Shown here piece by piece: positions 19,099 to 27,773 of a stretch of DNA of 64,000 nt (positions are counted from its first letter, which is position 1; each line of letters starts with the position of its first letter). Source of the DNA: Pontibacter akesuensis (lineage in GTDB: Bacteria > Bacteroidota > Bacteroidia > Cytophagales > Hymenobacteraceae); NCBI RefSeq assembly GCF_001611675.1, contig NZ_CP014766.1, positions 3,968,001 to 4,032,000 of the forward strand. The letters run 5' to 3'. Below the pieces are notes generated by a model, which was given only the letters and a program-made list of their open reading frames with translations, was not told where the DNA came from and made no database searches. The position numbers and the translations under genes were made by a program.

Positions 19099-19737
19099 AT
19101 GAATAAAGGACTCCACCACTGCCTGTTCGCTCTGGCCTTTTGCTTTTCACTCTCTTCTTGTAGCCAACAGGAGGCAAACCGGGAAGCGCCGGAACAGGAA
19201 AACCAACATGCTGCCCATGAAGCCAAAGCAACGGAGGGCACGCTGGCCATACAGGCGCAGTCCGAGCCGGACACTTTGAAAGGGAGCCTGAAGGCCGAGG
19301 CACACGGGATGATAGGCCCTGCGCATCTGACCATCGCCTATCATTCTCCAGCTGTGCGGGGCCGAATGGTATGGGGTGGTTTGGTGGCTAATGATCAGGT
19401 GTGGGTAACCGGTGCCCATTCAGCCACCAGCTTGCAGACAGACCACCCGATCATGCTCGGTGACGAGGTGATAGAGGCAGGAAAGTACGCGCTGTTCACC
19501 ATTCCGGGGGAAGAGGAGTGGACGGTAATCATCAACAAAAACTGGAACCAGCATCTTGCGGACGACTATTCCGAGGCAGAAGACGTGGTGCGGTTCAAGG
19601 TAAAGCCGGAAATTCTACAGCAGCATCAGGAGCGGCTTCGGTACGAAATCCTATCTCAAGGAGAAGAGCAAGGTGCAGTTGTGATAACTTGGGACAAGCT
19701 AAAACTGGCGGTTCCGGTGAGTGCGCCTTCCATATAG
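19099..19737 (+). CDS. DUF2911 domain lipoprotein
   Basis: Predicted lipoprotein of 212 residues from the ATG at 19099, which gives a clean signal peptide with lipobox SLSSC. An upstream GTG at 19027 would bury that signal peptide, so I rejected it. After a charged Gln/Glu/His-rich linker, the DUF2911 domain follows: IAYHSPAVRGRMVWGGLV, then VWVTGAHSAT and YALFTIPGEEEWTVIINKNW. DUF2911 proteins are common in Bacteroidota and of unknown function. It is the last gene inside the repeat-bracketed copper cassette. Confidence 0.88.
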   Translation: MNKGLHHCLFALAFCFSLSSCSQQEANREAPEQENQHAAHEAKATEGTLAIQAQSEPDTLKGSLKAEAHGMIGPAHLTIAYHSPAVRGRMVWGGLVANDQVWVTGAHSATSLQTDHPIMLGDEVIEAGKYALFTIPGEEEWTVIINKNWNQHLADDYSEAEDVVRFKVKPEILQQHQERLRYEILSQGEEQGAVVITWDKLKLAVPVSAPSI

Positions 19738-20555
19738 ACGAGTGCGTGCTGGAGAGGACTAACCCTCTCTGCTGTTTATTACTCTCTTCTACGCCTTGTG
19801 GTGTCCCAGAAAAAGGCCGTTTTAGCGATACTGGTAAGCAGTATACAAGTTTTGTGTATAGTGAGTCCCAATTTGCCGTCTCATTAATCAAACCGGTATT
19901 TTGATTAATGAGATGAGTTGGTGATACAGTAGAGCGACTTTACTTCTAGAGCATATCAACGAACATTCAATAGAGAGGGGAGGCCAAGAGAATAGGAGCA
20001 GGTTGCGCTGGAAGGTGGAAAGAAAAGTAAAGAAACATTAGCTCCCGTTAATGGTCAATTCAGCCTACTTATGGGGAGCGCATGACAGAGATGCGCAGCT
20101 TTAGTGTCCGAATAGTGTCCGAAGTACACGAAAGGCCTTCAGGGTTAACTGAAGGCCTTTCGTGTAGAACCGTAGGATTGAATTATCGAACCTTATCCAC
20201 AATGATTTAGTGGCTGTGGAAACGTATCTTCAGGTAGGAGAGGAGGTTTGAAACACACTCTCTTGTTGAACATAACAGCTGTTATAAACCTCCTTTAAGG
20301 ACAATCAACCTTATGCTAAAGGCGGAAAAGCTGTAGAGCCTGATAGAACTTTGACCTAAAGCAGCGCCTTAACTGTCAACCATGCCCAATGCGGATCTTT
20401 ATACAAGCGTGGCTTCTGCACATTAATAATAACGACACTTATGCTCGGCAGAGATAACCGGCTTCTAGATGCATTACAAGTCTAAGAACTTCCTGTTGCA
20501 CCTGGTGATGATAGCGGGTATTCCGGCTCCGGACTTCATGCCGACTTTGGCTGGC
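19738..20555. other. Intergenic region carrying repeat copy 2
   Basis: No intact gene. It contains the second copy of the ~180-bp direct repeat (20110-20286), preceded by an extra AGTGTCCGAA unit at 20103. The rest shows no recognisable coding remnant. Confidence 0.6.
20110..20286 (+). repeat. Long direct repeat, copy 2
   Basis: Same order of elements as copy 1 at 14689: GAATAGTGTCCGAAG, hairpin, AATTATCGAA, TTATCCACA (20193-20201), TTTAGTGGCTGTGGAAAC, TTGTTGAACATAAC. Here the hairpin arms are 17 bp (ACACGAAAGGCCTTCAG and its complement). Differences from copy 1 are scattered substitutions, so the duplication is not recent. Confidence 0.8.
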
Positions 20556-21968
20556 TTATTCGGATTTACCGGCAAGAATACTTCTCAAGAAGTGCCCGTA
20601 AACAGAGATTCCTGACTCCAGGGAAGCGACGGGTATGCGCTCATTTGAGCTGTGGATGGTGCGCAGCAGCTCCTCTGTAAGGTAAAGCGGCAGCAACCCA
20701 TAAGCGGGAACCCCGTGCGCCCGGAAGTGGCTGTTGTCGTTTGAGGCCGGAAAAAGGATCGGCACCACCACCGCGTCCGGGTGTACCCGCTTGACCGCAT
20801 GGCTCAGCGCATTGAAGAAAAAGCCCTCTGGCTTCGTGAACGGCCCCTCCTCAAAGCCCGACAGGACCTCAAGCTCAATTTCCTTGTTGCCGAGCGTATT
20901 TCTAAGTTTGCGCATAAAGCTCCGCTGGGTTGTTCCCGGCAACAGCCGGCAGTCCAACGTGGCTGTCACGCGCTGTGGGATCTGATTCACGCCCAGCCTG
21001 GGGTTTGAGATATTGGTGACAGTGGCCGTGTTGGTGACCAGGGCCTGGATGAGGGGCTCCTGCCGCAGGTACCTGCCCCCGAACAGCTTCAGCAGCCACG
21101 TGTGGCGCATGGCAACGCCCCTTAAGCCGCTTTCGTGCTTTCCCAGCGCCTCAAACATGAGCTTCGCAGGGTCTGAGAGCTTTATGTCCGGGTCCCGGTC
21201 CAGCAGCCTGCCCAAAGCGGCCACCATGGCCTTGTTGGCGTAATCGTGCGGGGGCACGGAGCCGTGACCGGCAGAGGCCACGCGAAGGCTCAGCCGCACC
21301 CTGATGCCCCGCTTCTGGGCAATCTCTATTCCAAAGACCTGCCTGTCCGGGGCAGACTTCAATACACCGGAGACGCCGGACCCTCCCTCTCCCAGCACCA
21401 GGACCGGGTTAAGTTCCCCTAAGTACCTGTCGGCAACAAGCCCGGCACCAAGCGCTCCCCCTGTCTCCTCCGACGAAACCGACAGCATCGTCACGTTGTA
21501 GGGCAGGTCACGGGCGGCGGCAAGCCCTACCAGGTCCGCCACCGCCAGCAGCTGCATGATGGCCATGCCCTTGTTGTCCAGGGCGCCCCTGCCCCACACC
21601 ATGCCGTCGGCCACGGCCCCCGAGAAGGGAGGGTACAGCCAATCAGCGGAGTTGCCCGCCACGGGTACCACATCCAGGTGGTTCAACAGGATGATATTGG
21701 GTTTGCGGCTTTCCAGGGGATAAAGAGAGGCTGTGAAGTTATACGAGTCGGGTGCGGAGGAAAGCACTTTCACATGCAGGCCTTTGCCCCTGCAAAGCCC
21801 GGAGAGGAAAACCCCGGCCTCCTTTTCCGATCCCGTCACGGAGGCCAATTGAATGTATTGGTTTAGGAGTGCGGCAGGCTCGGGAAGCTTCGCTGCGCTG
21901 CCTTGTGAAAAGGCAGCGGGGTGGCACGCGGCAAGCAGGCAAGTCAGCAAAAAGAGTGTTCGTGTCAT
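20556..21968 (-). CDS. M20 family metallopeptidase (carboxypeptidase-like)
   Basis: A 470-residue secreted or lipid-anchored peptidase of the M20 family. The signal peptide ends LLAACHPA, a possible lipobox. The metal-binding motifs are present: NHLDVVPV (His/Asp), WGRGALDNKG (bridging Asp) and SSEETGG (catalytic Glu and Glu ligand); the dimerisation (lid) domain occupies about residues 230-350. The arrangement is like the CPS1/PM20D1 branch. I chose the ATG at 21968 because AAAGAAGA precedes it and it begins the signal peptide; the frame extends 18 codons further upstream. Confidence 0.88.
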   Translation of the reverse strand: MTRTLFLLTCLLAACHPAAFSQGSAAKLPEPAALLNQYIQLASVTGSEKEAGVFLSGLCRGKGLHVKVLSSAPDSYNFTASLYPLESRKPNIILLNHLDVVPVAGNSADWLYPPFSGAVADGMVWGRGALDNKGMAIMQLLAVADLVGLAAARDLPYNVTMLSVSSEETGGALGAGLVADRYLGELNPVLVLGEGGSGVSGVLKSAPDRQVFGIEIAQKRGIRVRLSLRVASAGHGSVPPHDYANKAMVAALGRLLDRDPDIKLSDPAKLMFEALGKHESGLRGVAMRHTWLLKLFGGRYLRQEPLIQALVTNTATVTNISNPRLGVNQIPQRVTATLDCRLLPGTTQRSFMRKLRNTLGNKEIELEVLSGFEEGPFTKPEGFFFNALSHAVKRVHPDAVVVPILFPASNDNSHFRAHGVPAYGLLPLYLTEELLRTIHSSNERIPVASLESGISVYGHFLRSILAGKSE

Positions 21969-22207
21969 ATCTTCTTTCCCTTGGGTAAGCGCAGCCGGCG
22001 TCAGCGCAAGGGTGCGGCACATTTGGGAAGTTTATGTAACTGCTGCTTCGGGCAATAGGTTTTAAACTCTGCCTTTGGTACTCCCGTTTGAAGCTTTACC
22101 CGGTTGTCAGAGTCGGTCAGGGCTGCGGGGGAGCTGTAGCGCCCTATCTACGGGGTACCCGGCAAACAACCTTAGCCCGTCTTCTAAAACATAACAAACC
22201 TCTTAAA

Positions 22208-23524
22208 ATGGAGATACTAGTACTAATCGTATTAACCCTGCTGAACGGCTTCTTTGCCCTCTCCGAGCTTTCCATCATTTCGGTCAAGAAGAGCCGCATG
22301 GAGCAGGCGGCCCGGCAGGGCAACAGCAACGCCCGTACCGTCATGGACCTGCTCCGGGACCCCGAGGATTTTCTTTCCGCCATCCAGGTGGGCATTACCC
22401 TCATCGGGATTGTTTCGGGCGCCTACGGCGGGGCGGCTTTGGCTGACGATGTGGGGGGGTGGATGCGCAGCGTCGCTTTTCTGGCACCGTACGCAGACAC
22501 GCTTTCCCTGGTGCTGGTCATTGGGCTGATCACCTATTTCACCATTGTCATCGGAGAGCTAATACCTAAAACCATCGCCCTGGGAAACGCTGACAAGATA
22601 GCCCTTTCCGTGGCTCCGCTCATCAGCCTGTTCACCAAAGCCACCATGCCGCTGGTCAAGCTGCTTTCAGGCTCCACCAACCTGGCTGTCCGACTGCTGG
22701 GGGTAAAGGAGCCGTCGGAGGAGAAGATGTCGGAGGAGGAGCTCCGGCAGATTATCCGGACGGCGGGAAAGCAAGGGATACTAGCCAAGGAGGAGAGCGA
22801 GCTGCACCAGAACATTTTCATCTACGCCGATCAGCGGGCAAAGAACCTGAGAACCCACCGCATGGAGGTGGAGTGGGTGGATATCAACGCACCGCTCGAG
22901 CTCATCAAGCAAACACTGCAGGCGAGCGCGCACTCAAAGTTCCCCGCCGCCGACGGCAGCATTGACAACCTGGTGGGGGTGCTGCATGCGCGCGACTTTT
23001 ACGAGTACCTCATCTCAGGGGCGCAGGGTTCCCTGACCGGCATCCTGCAGCAACCGATTTATGTGCCGGAGTCAATGCTGGCCAACTCTGTGCTGAACAC
23101 CTTCAAACGGCAGAAGCAGTACATGGGCATCGTCATAGATGAGTTCGGCGCCATAGAGGGCGTCATCACACTCCACGACATTCTGGAGTCGATTGTGGGC
23201 GACTTGCCGGACCTCGATGAGGTGGTTGCGCAGACAATTGTCGAAAGGGAGGATGGATCCCTGCTGGTCAGCGGCGCTGTCCCCATCCGCGAGCTGAACC
23301 GGGAGCTAAGGCAGGAATTTATCCCCAAAGACACGGACGGCTACGACACCTTGGCCGGATTCATTATCCAGTACCTGGACAGAATTCCTGTGGAGGGGGA
23401 GAGGCTGGTGCACAAAGACTTCACGATGGAGATTGTGGACATGGACGGCGTTCGCATAGACAAGGTGATCCTGATCAAGCGGCCAACTGAACAAGCAGGG
23501 GAGGGGTTAGGGAGCGGTACGTAA
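22208..23524 (+). CDS. CNNM/CorC family protein (hemolysin-like, DUF21-CBS)
   Basis: A 438-residue membrane protein. An N-terminal DUF21 (CNNM) domain of about 190 residues has several helices (start MEILVLIVLTLLNGFFALSE). Two CBS domains follow (about 215-335), then a C-terminal CorC/HlyC domain. This family is linked to Mg2+/Co2+ efflux. I chose the ATG at 22208; the 40 codons in front read as unstructured sequence. The gene stands alone, divergent from the M20 peptidase. Confidence 0.93.
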   Translation: MEILVLIVLTLLNGFFALSELSIISVKKSRMEQAARQGNSNARTVMDLLRDPEDFLSAIQVGITLIGIVSGAYGGAALADDVGGWMRSVAFLAPYADTLSLVLVIGLITYFTIVIGELIPKTIALGNADKIALSVAPLISLFTKATMPLVKLLSGSTNLAVRLLGVKEPSEEKMSEEELRQIIRTAGKQGILAKEESELHQNIFIYADQRAKNLRTHRMEVEWVDINAPLELIKQTLQASAHSKFPAADGSIDNLVGVLHARDFYEYLISGAQGSLTGILQQPIYVPESMLANSVLNTFKRQKQYMGIVIDEFGAIEGVITLHDILESIVGDLPDLDEVVAQTIVEREDGSLLVSGAVPIRELNRELRQEFIPKDTDGYDTLAGFIIQYLDRIPVEGERLVHKDFTMEIVDMDGVRIDKVILIKRPTEQAGEGLGSGT

Positions 23525-23747
23525 GTTCCTGATGCAAATTCTTTATTGAGGAGGTAAAAGGTTGTGGCGCACCTCAGCGTGCCATGTACACAGACTTAGC
23601 AAAAGAAGGGGGAGGATAGCCTGAAAACGAAACACTAGTACATTAGGAACACCTTCAGCAAAGCGCCTGTAGTCGGTTCTCAAAAACTGTAACCCGGAAG
23701 CACTGCAGGCAGGCACCTCCCGTTTCAAAACCAGAGGAAGAGGGGAA

Positions 23748-23924
23748 CTACCTTCTGAACATCCTGAGTATGAAGTACCCGATGGCAACGATGATGGCAA
23801 TGATGATGATGGCGGTCCAAAACCCGAATTCCAGCACGTCACCGACAAAGTCACAGCCTGTGAGTGTGAGGGAGAAGGTTAAGAAGAGCAGGCTAAGCAG
23901 CCAGTTGAGGTTTAGTTTTTTCAT
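23748..23924 (-). CDS. Small lipoprotein, paralogue 1
   Basis: A 58-residue protein starting MKKLNLNWLL. A signal peptide with lipobox LTLTGC is followed directly by DFVGDVLEFG and a 20-residue hydrophobic helix, ending in a basic tail (RMFRR). A close paralogue lies at 25333-25512 on the same strand. A lipid anchor plus a transmembrane helix in so short a protein suggests an envelope-bound regulator or stress peptide; function is unknown. The frame is open upstream, but the internal ATG at 23924 gives the signal peptide. Confidence 0.75.
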   Translation of the reverse strand: MKKLNLNWLLSLLFLTFSLTLTGCDFVGDVLEFGFWTAIIIIAIIVAIGYFILRMFRR

Positions 23925-24224
23925 AACTTTATTTATTTCGTTCAGGGACAGACACTTGCCACCCTTTGATATATACCCGCATGGGGCCTGACGGGTTGCA
24001 TTGCCCAGTCCTTGCGTCGGGCACGGCACATGTTGCAGGGTTAGCGAATAAGGGAGTACCACGAAAAAGGAATCTTTGCGCGCTGGGTAACTAACCTTCA
24101 CAACATAGCTTTGTGCCTATACTCAATTTACTAATCGCAGATTTAACTATTGAAGGCAGTGGGGCCTCGATAAACTAACACTTAGAGACCCCGTAGACTT
24201 TAATAAGACCAAACAAACCAAACT

Positions 24225-24854
24225 ATGAAAAAAAGTACCATCATGATGATTTTAGGAGTTGCGGCTTTTACAGCCTGCAACGACCCGCAGGGAAATGTAG
24301 AGAACGATACCATGGCCGATGCGACGGCCGATACAGCCGTTGCTTACCAGGATGAACGCGGCGCAGTAGAAGCTGACGGCGTGCAGATAAAAGACGTTGG
24401 AGAAGACTTCTGGGCAGGCATCGACTGGGATGCGCCTGTTGTAGAGGATCCTGAGATGACGAACGCCGGCGTGGAGGTAAGATCAAACAACCAGTACAAC
24501 ATCTATACGATGGATGACCGCGTGCTGTTTGACACCGACAAAGCACAGATACGCTCAGAGGGTGAGCAGAAACTGCAGGAGATCGCGAATGAGATAAAGA
24601 ACCTGCCGCAGAACGGACAGATCCGCATATTTGGCCATGCCGACGCCCGGGCCAGCAACGAGTACAACAAACAGCTCTCCGAAGAGCGCGCAAGAGCTGT
24701 GCAGGACTGGCTTCAGAACAACGGGGGCATCGACGGGAACCGTTTATCAGTAGAGGCGATGGGCGAAACCGAGCCGAGAGCCACAAACGAAACAGCCAGG
24801 GGCCGCCAGCTTAACCGCCGTGTCGCCCTGGTGGTAGTTACCCAGCAGCAGTAG
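24225..24854 (+). CDS. OmpA family lipoprotein
   Basis: A 209-residue lipoprotein with lipobox AFTAC. The C-terminal ~110 residues are an OmpA/Pal peptidoglycan-binding domain: VLFDTDKAQIRSEGEQKLQEI, then FGHADARASNEYNKQLSEER and ETEPRATNETARGRQLNRRV. The region between the lipobox and the domain is acidic and probably a linker. It would tether the outer membrane to the cell wall. The 5' leader contains a weak stem (GGGGCCTC with GAGACCCC). A strong terminator follows. Confidence 0.92.
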   Translation: MKKSTIMMILGVAAFTACNDPQGNVENDTMADATADTAVAYQDERGAVEADGVQIKDVGEDFWAGIDWDAPVVEDPEMTNAGVEVRSNNQYNIYTMDDRVLFDTDKAQIRSEGEQKLQEIANEIKNLPQNGQIRIFGHADARASNEYNKQLSEERARAVQDWLQNNGGIDGNRLSVEAMGETEPRATNETARGRQLNRRVALVVVTQQQ

Positions 24855-24862
24855 AATACTTG

Positions 24863-24915
24863 CAAGCCAACAGAAAAGCCGCTGATTGAACATCAGCGGC
24901 TTTTCTGTTGGCTTG
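24863..24915. terminator. Long rho-independent terminator
   Basis: A stem of about 24 bp built around CAAGCCAACAGAAAAGCC and its complement, with a five-base loop. It closes the OmpA gene. Confidence 0.85.
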
Positions 24916-24999
24916 AGGCTAAGCATTTCAAGTGATTCCGGTAAATGGTACCCAGGCTAAGCCTTCTGACAAAGCGGTTGATCTGAGGGGCAGTCCGCC

Positions 25000-25191
25000 T
25001 TACAGGCTGTCAATCCACTCTTTCACCTCGTGCTTTGCCTTGCCGAGCTTCTGCTGCAGCTTGCCCAGCCACTCATCCTGCTTGCCCTCCTCGTAGGTAA
25101 GGTCGTCATCGGTCAGGTCGCCGTAGCCCTGCTTCATCTTTCCCTTCACCTCGTTCCAATTGCCCTTTGCTCTATATTCTATCTTGTTCAT
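25000..25191 (-). CDS. CsbD family stress protein
   Basis: A 63-residue hydrophilic protein starting MNKIEYRAKGNWNEVKGKMK with the CsbD repeat motif GDLTDDDL and a Lys-rich second half. CsbD proteins are general-stress small proteins of unknown mechanism. It lies between the two small-lipoprotein paralogues on the same strand, which supports a shared stress setting. Confidence 0.93.
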   Translation of the reverse strand: MNKIEYRAKGNWNEVKGKMKQGYGDLTDDDLTYEEGKQDEWLGKLQQKLGKAKHEVKEWIDSL

Positions 25192-25332
25192 AGTTGTTAT
25201 AGTTTGTTTGTATGTGATGTCTTGTTAAAACTATCGCGGCGTGGCCGCAAAAGTTTGACCGCTCACGATCCTAAGCGCTCCGGGCGCGAGTGACGTTTAG
25301 CTGAGCAAGATGCTTCTTTTCAAAGACTGCAG

Positions 25333-25512
25333 CTACCTTCCCCGGAACTTCTTGGCGACGAAGTAAACGAGCAGGACAAGGATGACGATGATGACAAGGG
25401 CCGTCCACATACCCAGCTCGAAGACGTCACCGACAAAGTCGCATCCGCCCAGCGTAAGGGTGAACAACAGGAACAAAAGGCTGTAGAGCCCGTTCAGAGA
25501 TAGCTTTTTCAT
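25333..25512 (-). CDS. Small lipoprotein, paralogue 2
   Basis: A 59-residue protein starting MKKLSLNGLYSLLFLL. Like the gene at 23748-23924 it has a signal peptide with a lipobox (LTLGGC), then DFVGDVFELGMWTA, a hydrophobic helix rich in Val/Ile/Leu, and a basic end (KKFRGR). The core GCDFVGDV is identical in the two. Nothing else is known to me about the family. Confidence 0.75.
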   Translation of the reverse strand: MKKLSLNGLYSLLFLLFTLTLGGCDFVGDVFELGMWTALVIIVILVLLVYFVAKKFRGR

Positions 25513-25858
25513 AGTTTATACTTTTTAACAGTTTTTCTTCACAAGGGCTCTCCTTCTGACTTTCAGTGGGTACCCTTTCTAAAGATACCCTTTTCAGAGG
25601 GTGTAGGTTATGCTCCTCCCCCTAAGACGCCCCTTGCCCAGGTCCCTGTGGGCTGGCCAGCAGCTCCAGGTTAAGGCGGCCTTTGACAGGGGAAGCAGCA
25701 AAGTTTCCTGCTACGTGCGGGCAGGCTTCCGCAGGGCCTGGGAACGTATAAATTAAACAATTGGGTTTGGCTCCCGTTACTTATAGTACATCACATGCAG
25801 CAATGAACATGTCTGCATGTAACTTTTTGTTCCACTTTTCACACTAATGACGAGAACT
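25513..25858. other. Divergent intergenic region
   Basis: About 345 bases between the small lipoprotein (leftward) and the beta-barrel protein (rightward). Contains an 8-bp inverted repeat at 25793-25820 near the rightward start. No gene seen. Confidence 0.4.
25793..25820. promoter_or_regulatory. Inverted repeat in 5' leader
   Basis: ACATGCAG (25793-25800) and CTGCATGT (25813-25820) with a 12-base spacer, about 40 bases before the OMP start codon. It could be an operator or an mRNA leader hairpin. Confidence 0.35.
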
Positions 25859-26464
25859 ATGAAAAAGATATTTTCACTTGCAATCATGCTAGCCGCTGGC
25901 GCTCTAAGTGCCTCGGCCCAGGTTACGGACGAGGTGCTGGACCGACGGCCGCAGACCACGGCCCCGGTGTCAGGGGAGGCCATCCAGCAGGGCAACTGGC
26001 TGGTGGGTGCCGAGATCGGCAACATCGGCCACAACTTCAAATCGGAGACCTTCACGCTTGACTTGGCGCCGCGGGCGGGCTACTTCGTGAGCGACAACGC
26101 CGTGATCGGCGCATCAGTGCAACTGGGCCTGTCCGTGTATGACGGCGGGGAGTCCTTCCGCTACGGCCTGACGCCTTTCGTGCGCTACTACTTCCCGGAG
26201 GGCGCCGCCCCCACCCACCGCTGGTTTGGTGAGGCCGTGCTTGGACTGGCGGGCAGCTCCGAGGAAGACAGCGACGGTGACGCCATTTTCTCCAGGGTGT
26301 ACGGCGTAAAGGCAGGGTATGCCCACTTCGTGGCCTCCAACGTTGCCCTGGAGGGAACCCTCAACCTGATCCGCAGCAGCGCTGACATTGACACGGGCAA
26401 TTCATCCACCGGGCTTTCCCTGGGGCTGGGCCTGCAGGTGTACCTGCCGGGAAGGAACAACTGA
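25859..26464 (+). CDS. Outer-membrane beta-barrel protein
   Basis: A 201-residue protein with a Sec signal peptide ending ALSASAQ, then a small beta barrel of about eight strands in which every second residue is hydrophobic or aromatic (for example RAGYFVSDNAVIGASVQLGL and FGEAVLGLAG). It ends LGLGLQVYLPGRNN. It fits the porin-superfamily/OMP_b-brl type. I took the ATG at 25859 (MKKIFSLAIML) over one four codons upstream. A weak terminator-like stem follows. Confidence 0.85.
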   Translation: MKKIFSLAIMLAAGALSASAQVTDEVLDRRPQTTAPVSGEAIQQGNWLVGAEIGNIGHNFKSETFTLDLAPRAGYFVSDNAVIGASVQLGLSVYDGGESFRYGLTPFVRYYFPEGAAPTHRWFGEAVLGLAGSSEEDSDGDAIFSRVYGVKAGYAHFVASNVALEGTLNLIRSSADIDTGNSSTGLSLGLGLQVYLPGRNN

Positions 26465-26489
26465 TAGCCCCTGTTTCCTGCAATCATTG

Positions 26490-26524
26490 AAGGGCCTCCC
26501 TTACCAGGGGTGGCCCTTTTTTGC
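26490..26524 (+). terminator. Probable terminator
   Basis: AAGGGCC with GGCCCTT as outer stem, an imperfect inner part, then a run of six T. Follows the outer-membrane barrel gene by about 25 bases. Confidence 0.6.
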
Positions 26525-26695
26525 CCTGGATTCACTTTAGCCGCATGCTTGCGGGTAGGCTAGAGAAGGAGGTTGTTCTAAAATGCGAAGAAGTATGGGA
26601 ATGACTCCCCTAGAACACCGGCTTCAAGGGAAAACAGCCGCAGGGACATTAGTAGTATGGTTACCTTCCCCTCCTTATTTTCCGGTCCGCCTTCT

Positions 26696-27709
26696 TTAAA
26701 TCAGCTTTGTCTCCCTGTGGCCTATCCTGCGCATTATCCGTAGCGAGATGAGGATGGGGAAGTGGTCTGAGCCGAAGCTGTCCAGCCGCTCCATCCAGAT
26801 GAAGCCGAAGTCGTCAGAGAAGAAGACGTGGTCCAACGGGTAGCGCAGCAGCGGCACCTTTGCGTTAAAGGTGTTGTACATGCCGCGTCCCTGCCTGGGG
26901 TCCAGCAGGCCACTGTAGCGCTGGAACAGCTCGGAGGTGCGCGACCAGGCCACGTCGTTCAAGTCACCCGCCACCACGGCCGGGCGGCCCCTCTCCCTGA
27001 CCCGCCTGCCCACCAGCAGGATCTCGGCGTCCCGCTCGTAGGTGTCCGTTCCGGGCTTGGGCGGGCGGGGGTGCAGCCCGTAGAAGTCAAAGTTATCCCC
27101 CGAGGGAAGCATTACCTCGGCAAATACCGACGGCACGTCCGGCTCAACAAGGAAGTTCAACTCCTGCTCCCGTAGTGGAAGTCGGGAGTAAAGAATCATG
27201 CCGTAGGTGTTTCCAAGCGGGTGCTTGATGCTGTAGGGATAAGCCTCGCCCAGCGGCTGCAGCTGCCGCTCCCACCAGTCGTCCGGCTCGTTTATGAGCA
27301 GTATGTCGGGGTTGTGGCGCCTGACCAACTCCAGAAAATCACCTGCCCTGCGGTTGTCCATCAGCACGTTGCTGACCAGCAGGCTGAAGCTGCGCTGCTC
27401 CGTGGCCCGGTCGCTGTCAAGCGCCTGCTTGACATAGAGCGGCATGTAGACGATAATTTTGCTTGCCTGGTACAGGAAAGAGGCTGCCAGCAGCAGGACC
27501 AAGCTGAGCTTCAACCTCGGCCTGACCTCCAGGAAAACAACAGACAGCACGAACGCCACCAGGGAGGCGACGGCGACCTGGGTCCTTGGGTAGTCGAACA
27601 CGCGCACCCACCACTGCGGACCTGGAACCAGGGACAGGAGCGTGGCCAGTAAAGATAGGCCGCTTAGCAGCAGACTAGCCCAACTTAGGACTTTCGATCT
27701 GTTTTTCAT
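26696..27709 (-). CDS. Membrane-anchored endonuclease/exonuclease/phosphatase protein
   Basis: A 337-residue protein. Three hydrophobic helices fill the first ~90 residues. The rest is an exonuclease-endonuclease-phosphatase fold with the catalytic pieces NPDILLINEPDDWWERQ, GLHPRP, VVAGDLNDVAWS and FGSDHFPILI. This is the common layout in bacteria for periplasm-facing members; substrates are usually unknown (phosphodiesters or phospholipids are possible). It lies 64 bases downstream of the 540-aa surface-antigen-like gene on the same strand, so the two are probably one operon. Confidence 0.88.
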   Translation of the reverse strand: MKNRSKVLSWASLLLSGLSLLATLLSLVPGPQWWVRVFDYPRTQVAVASLVAFVLSVVFLEVRPRLKLSLVLLLAASFLYQASKIIVYMPLYVKQALDSDRATEQRSFSLLVSNVLMDNRRAGDFLELVRRHNPDILLINEPDDWWERQLQPLGEAYPYSIKHPLGNTYGMILYSRLPLREQELNFLVEPDVPSVFAEVMLPSGDNFDFYGLHPRPPKPGTDTYERDAEILLVGRRVRERGRPAVVAGDLNDVAWSRTSELFQRYSGLLDPRQGRGMYNTFNAKVPLLRYPLDHVFFSDDFGFIWMERLDSFGSDHFPILISLRIMRRIGHRETKLI

Positions 27710-27773
27710 TGAGTTACTTTATTTTTTTCGCGGGTCGTGCTGACTTACCGCCTGAGGCGCCTTTCGGGGAGGC

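Noticed and set aside
14689-20286. DnaA boxes as a chromosomal or plasmid origin
   Set aside because: Only one box per repeat copy, with no AT-rich unwinding region and no initiator gene nearby.
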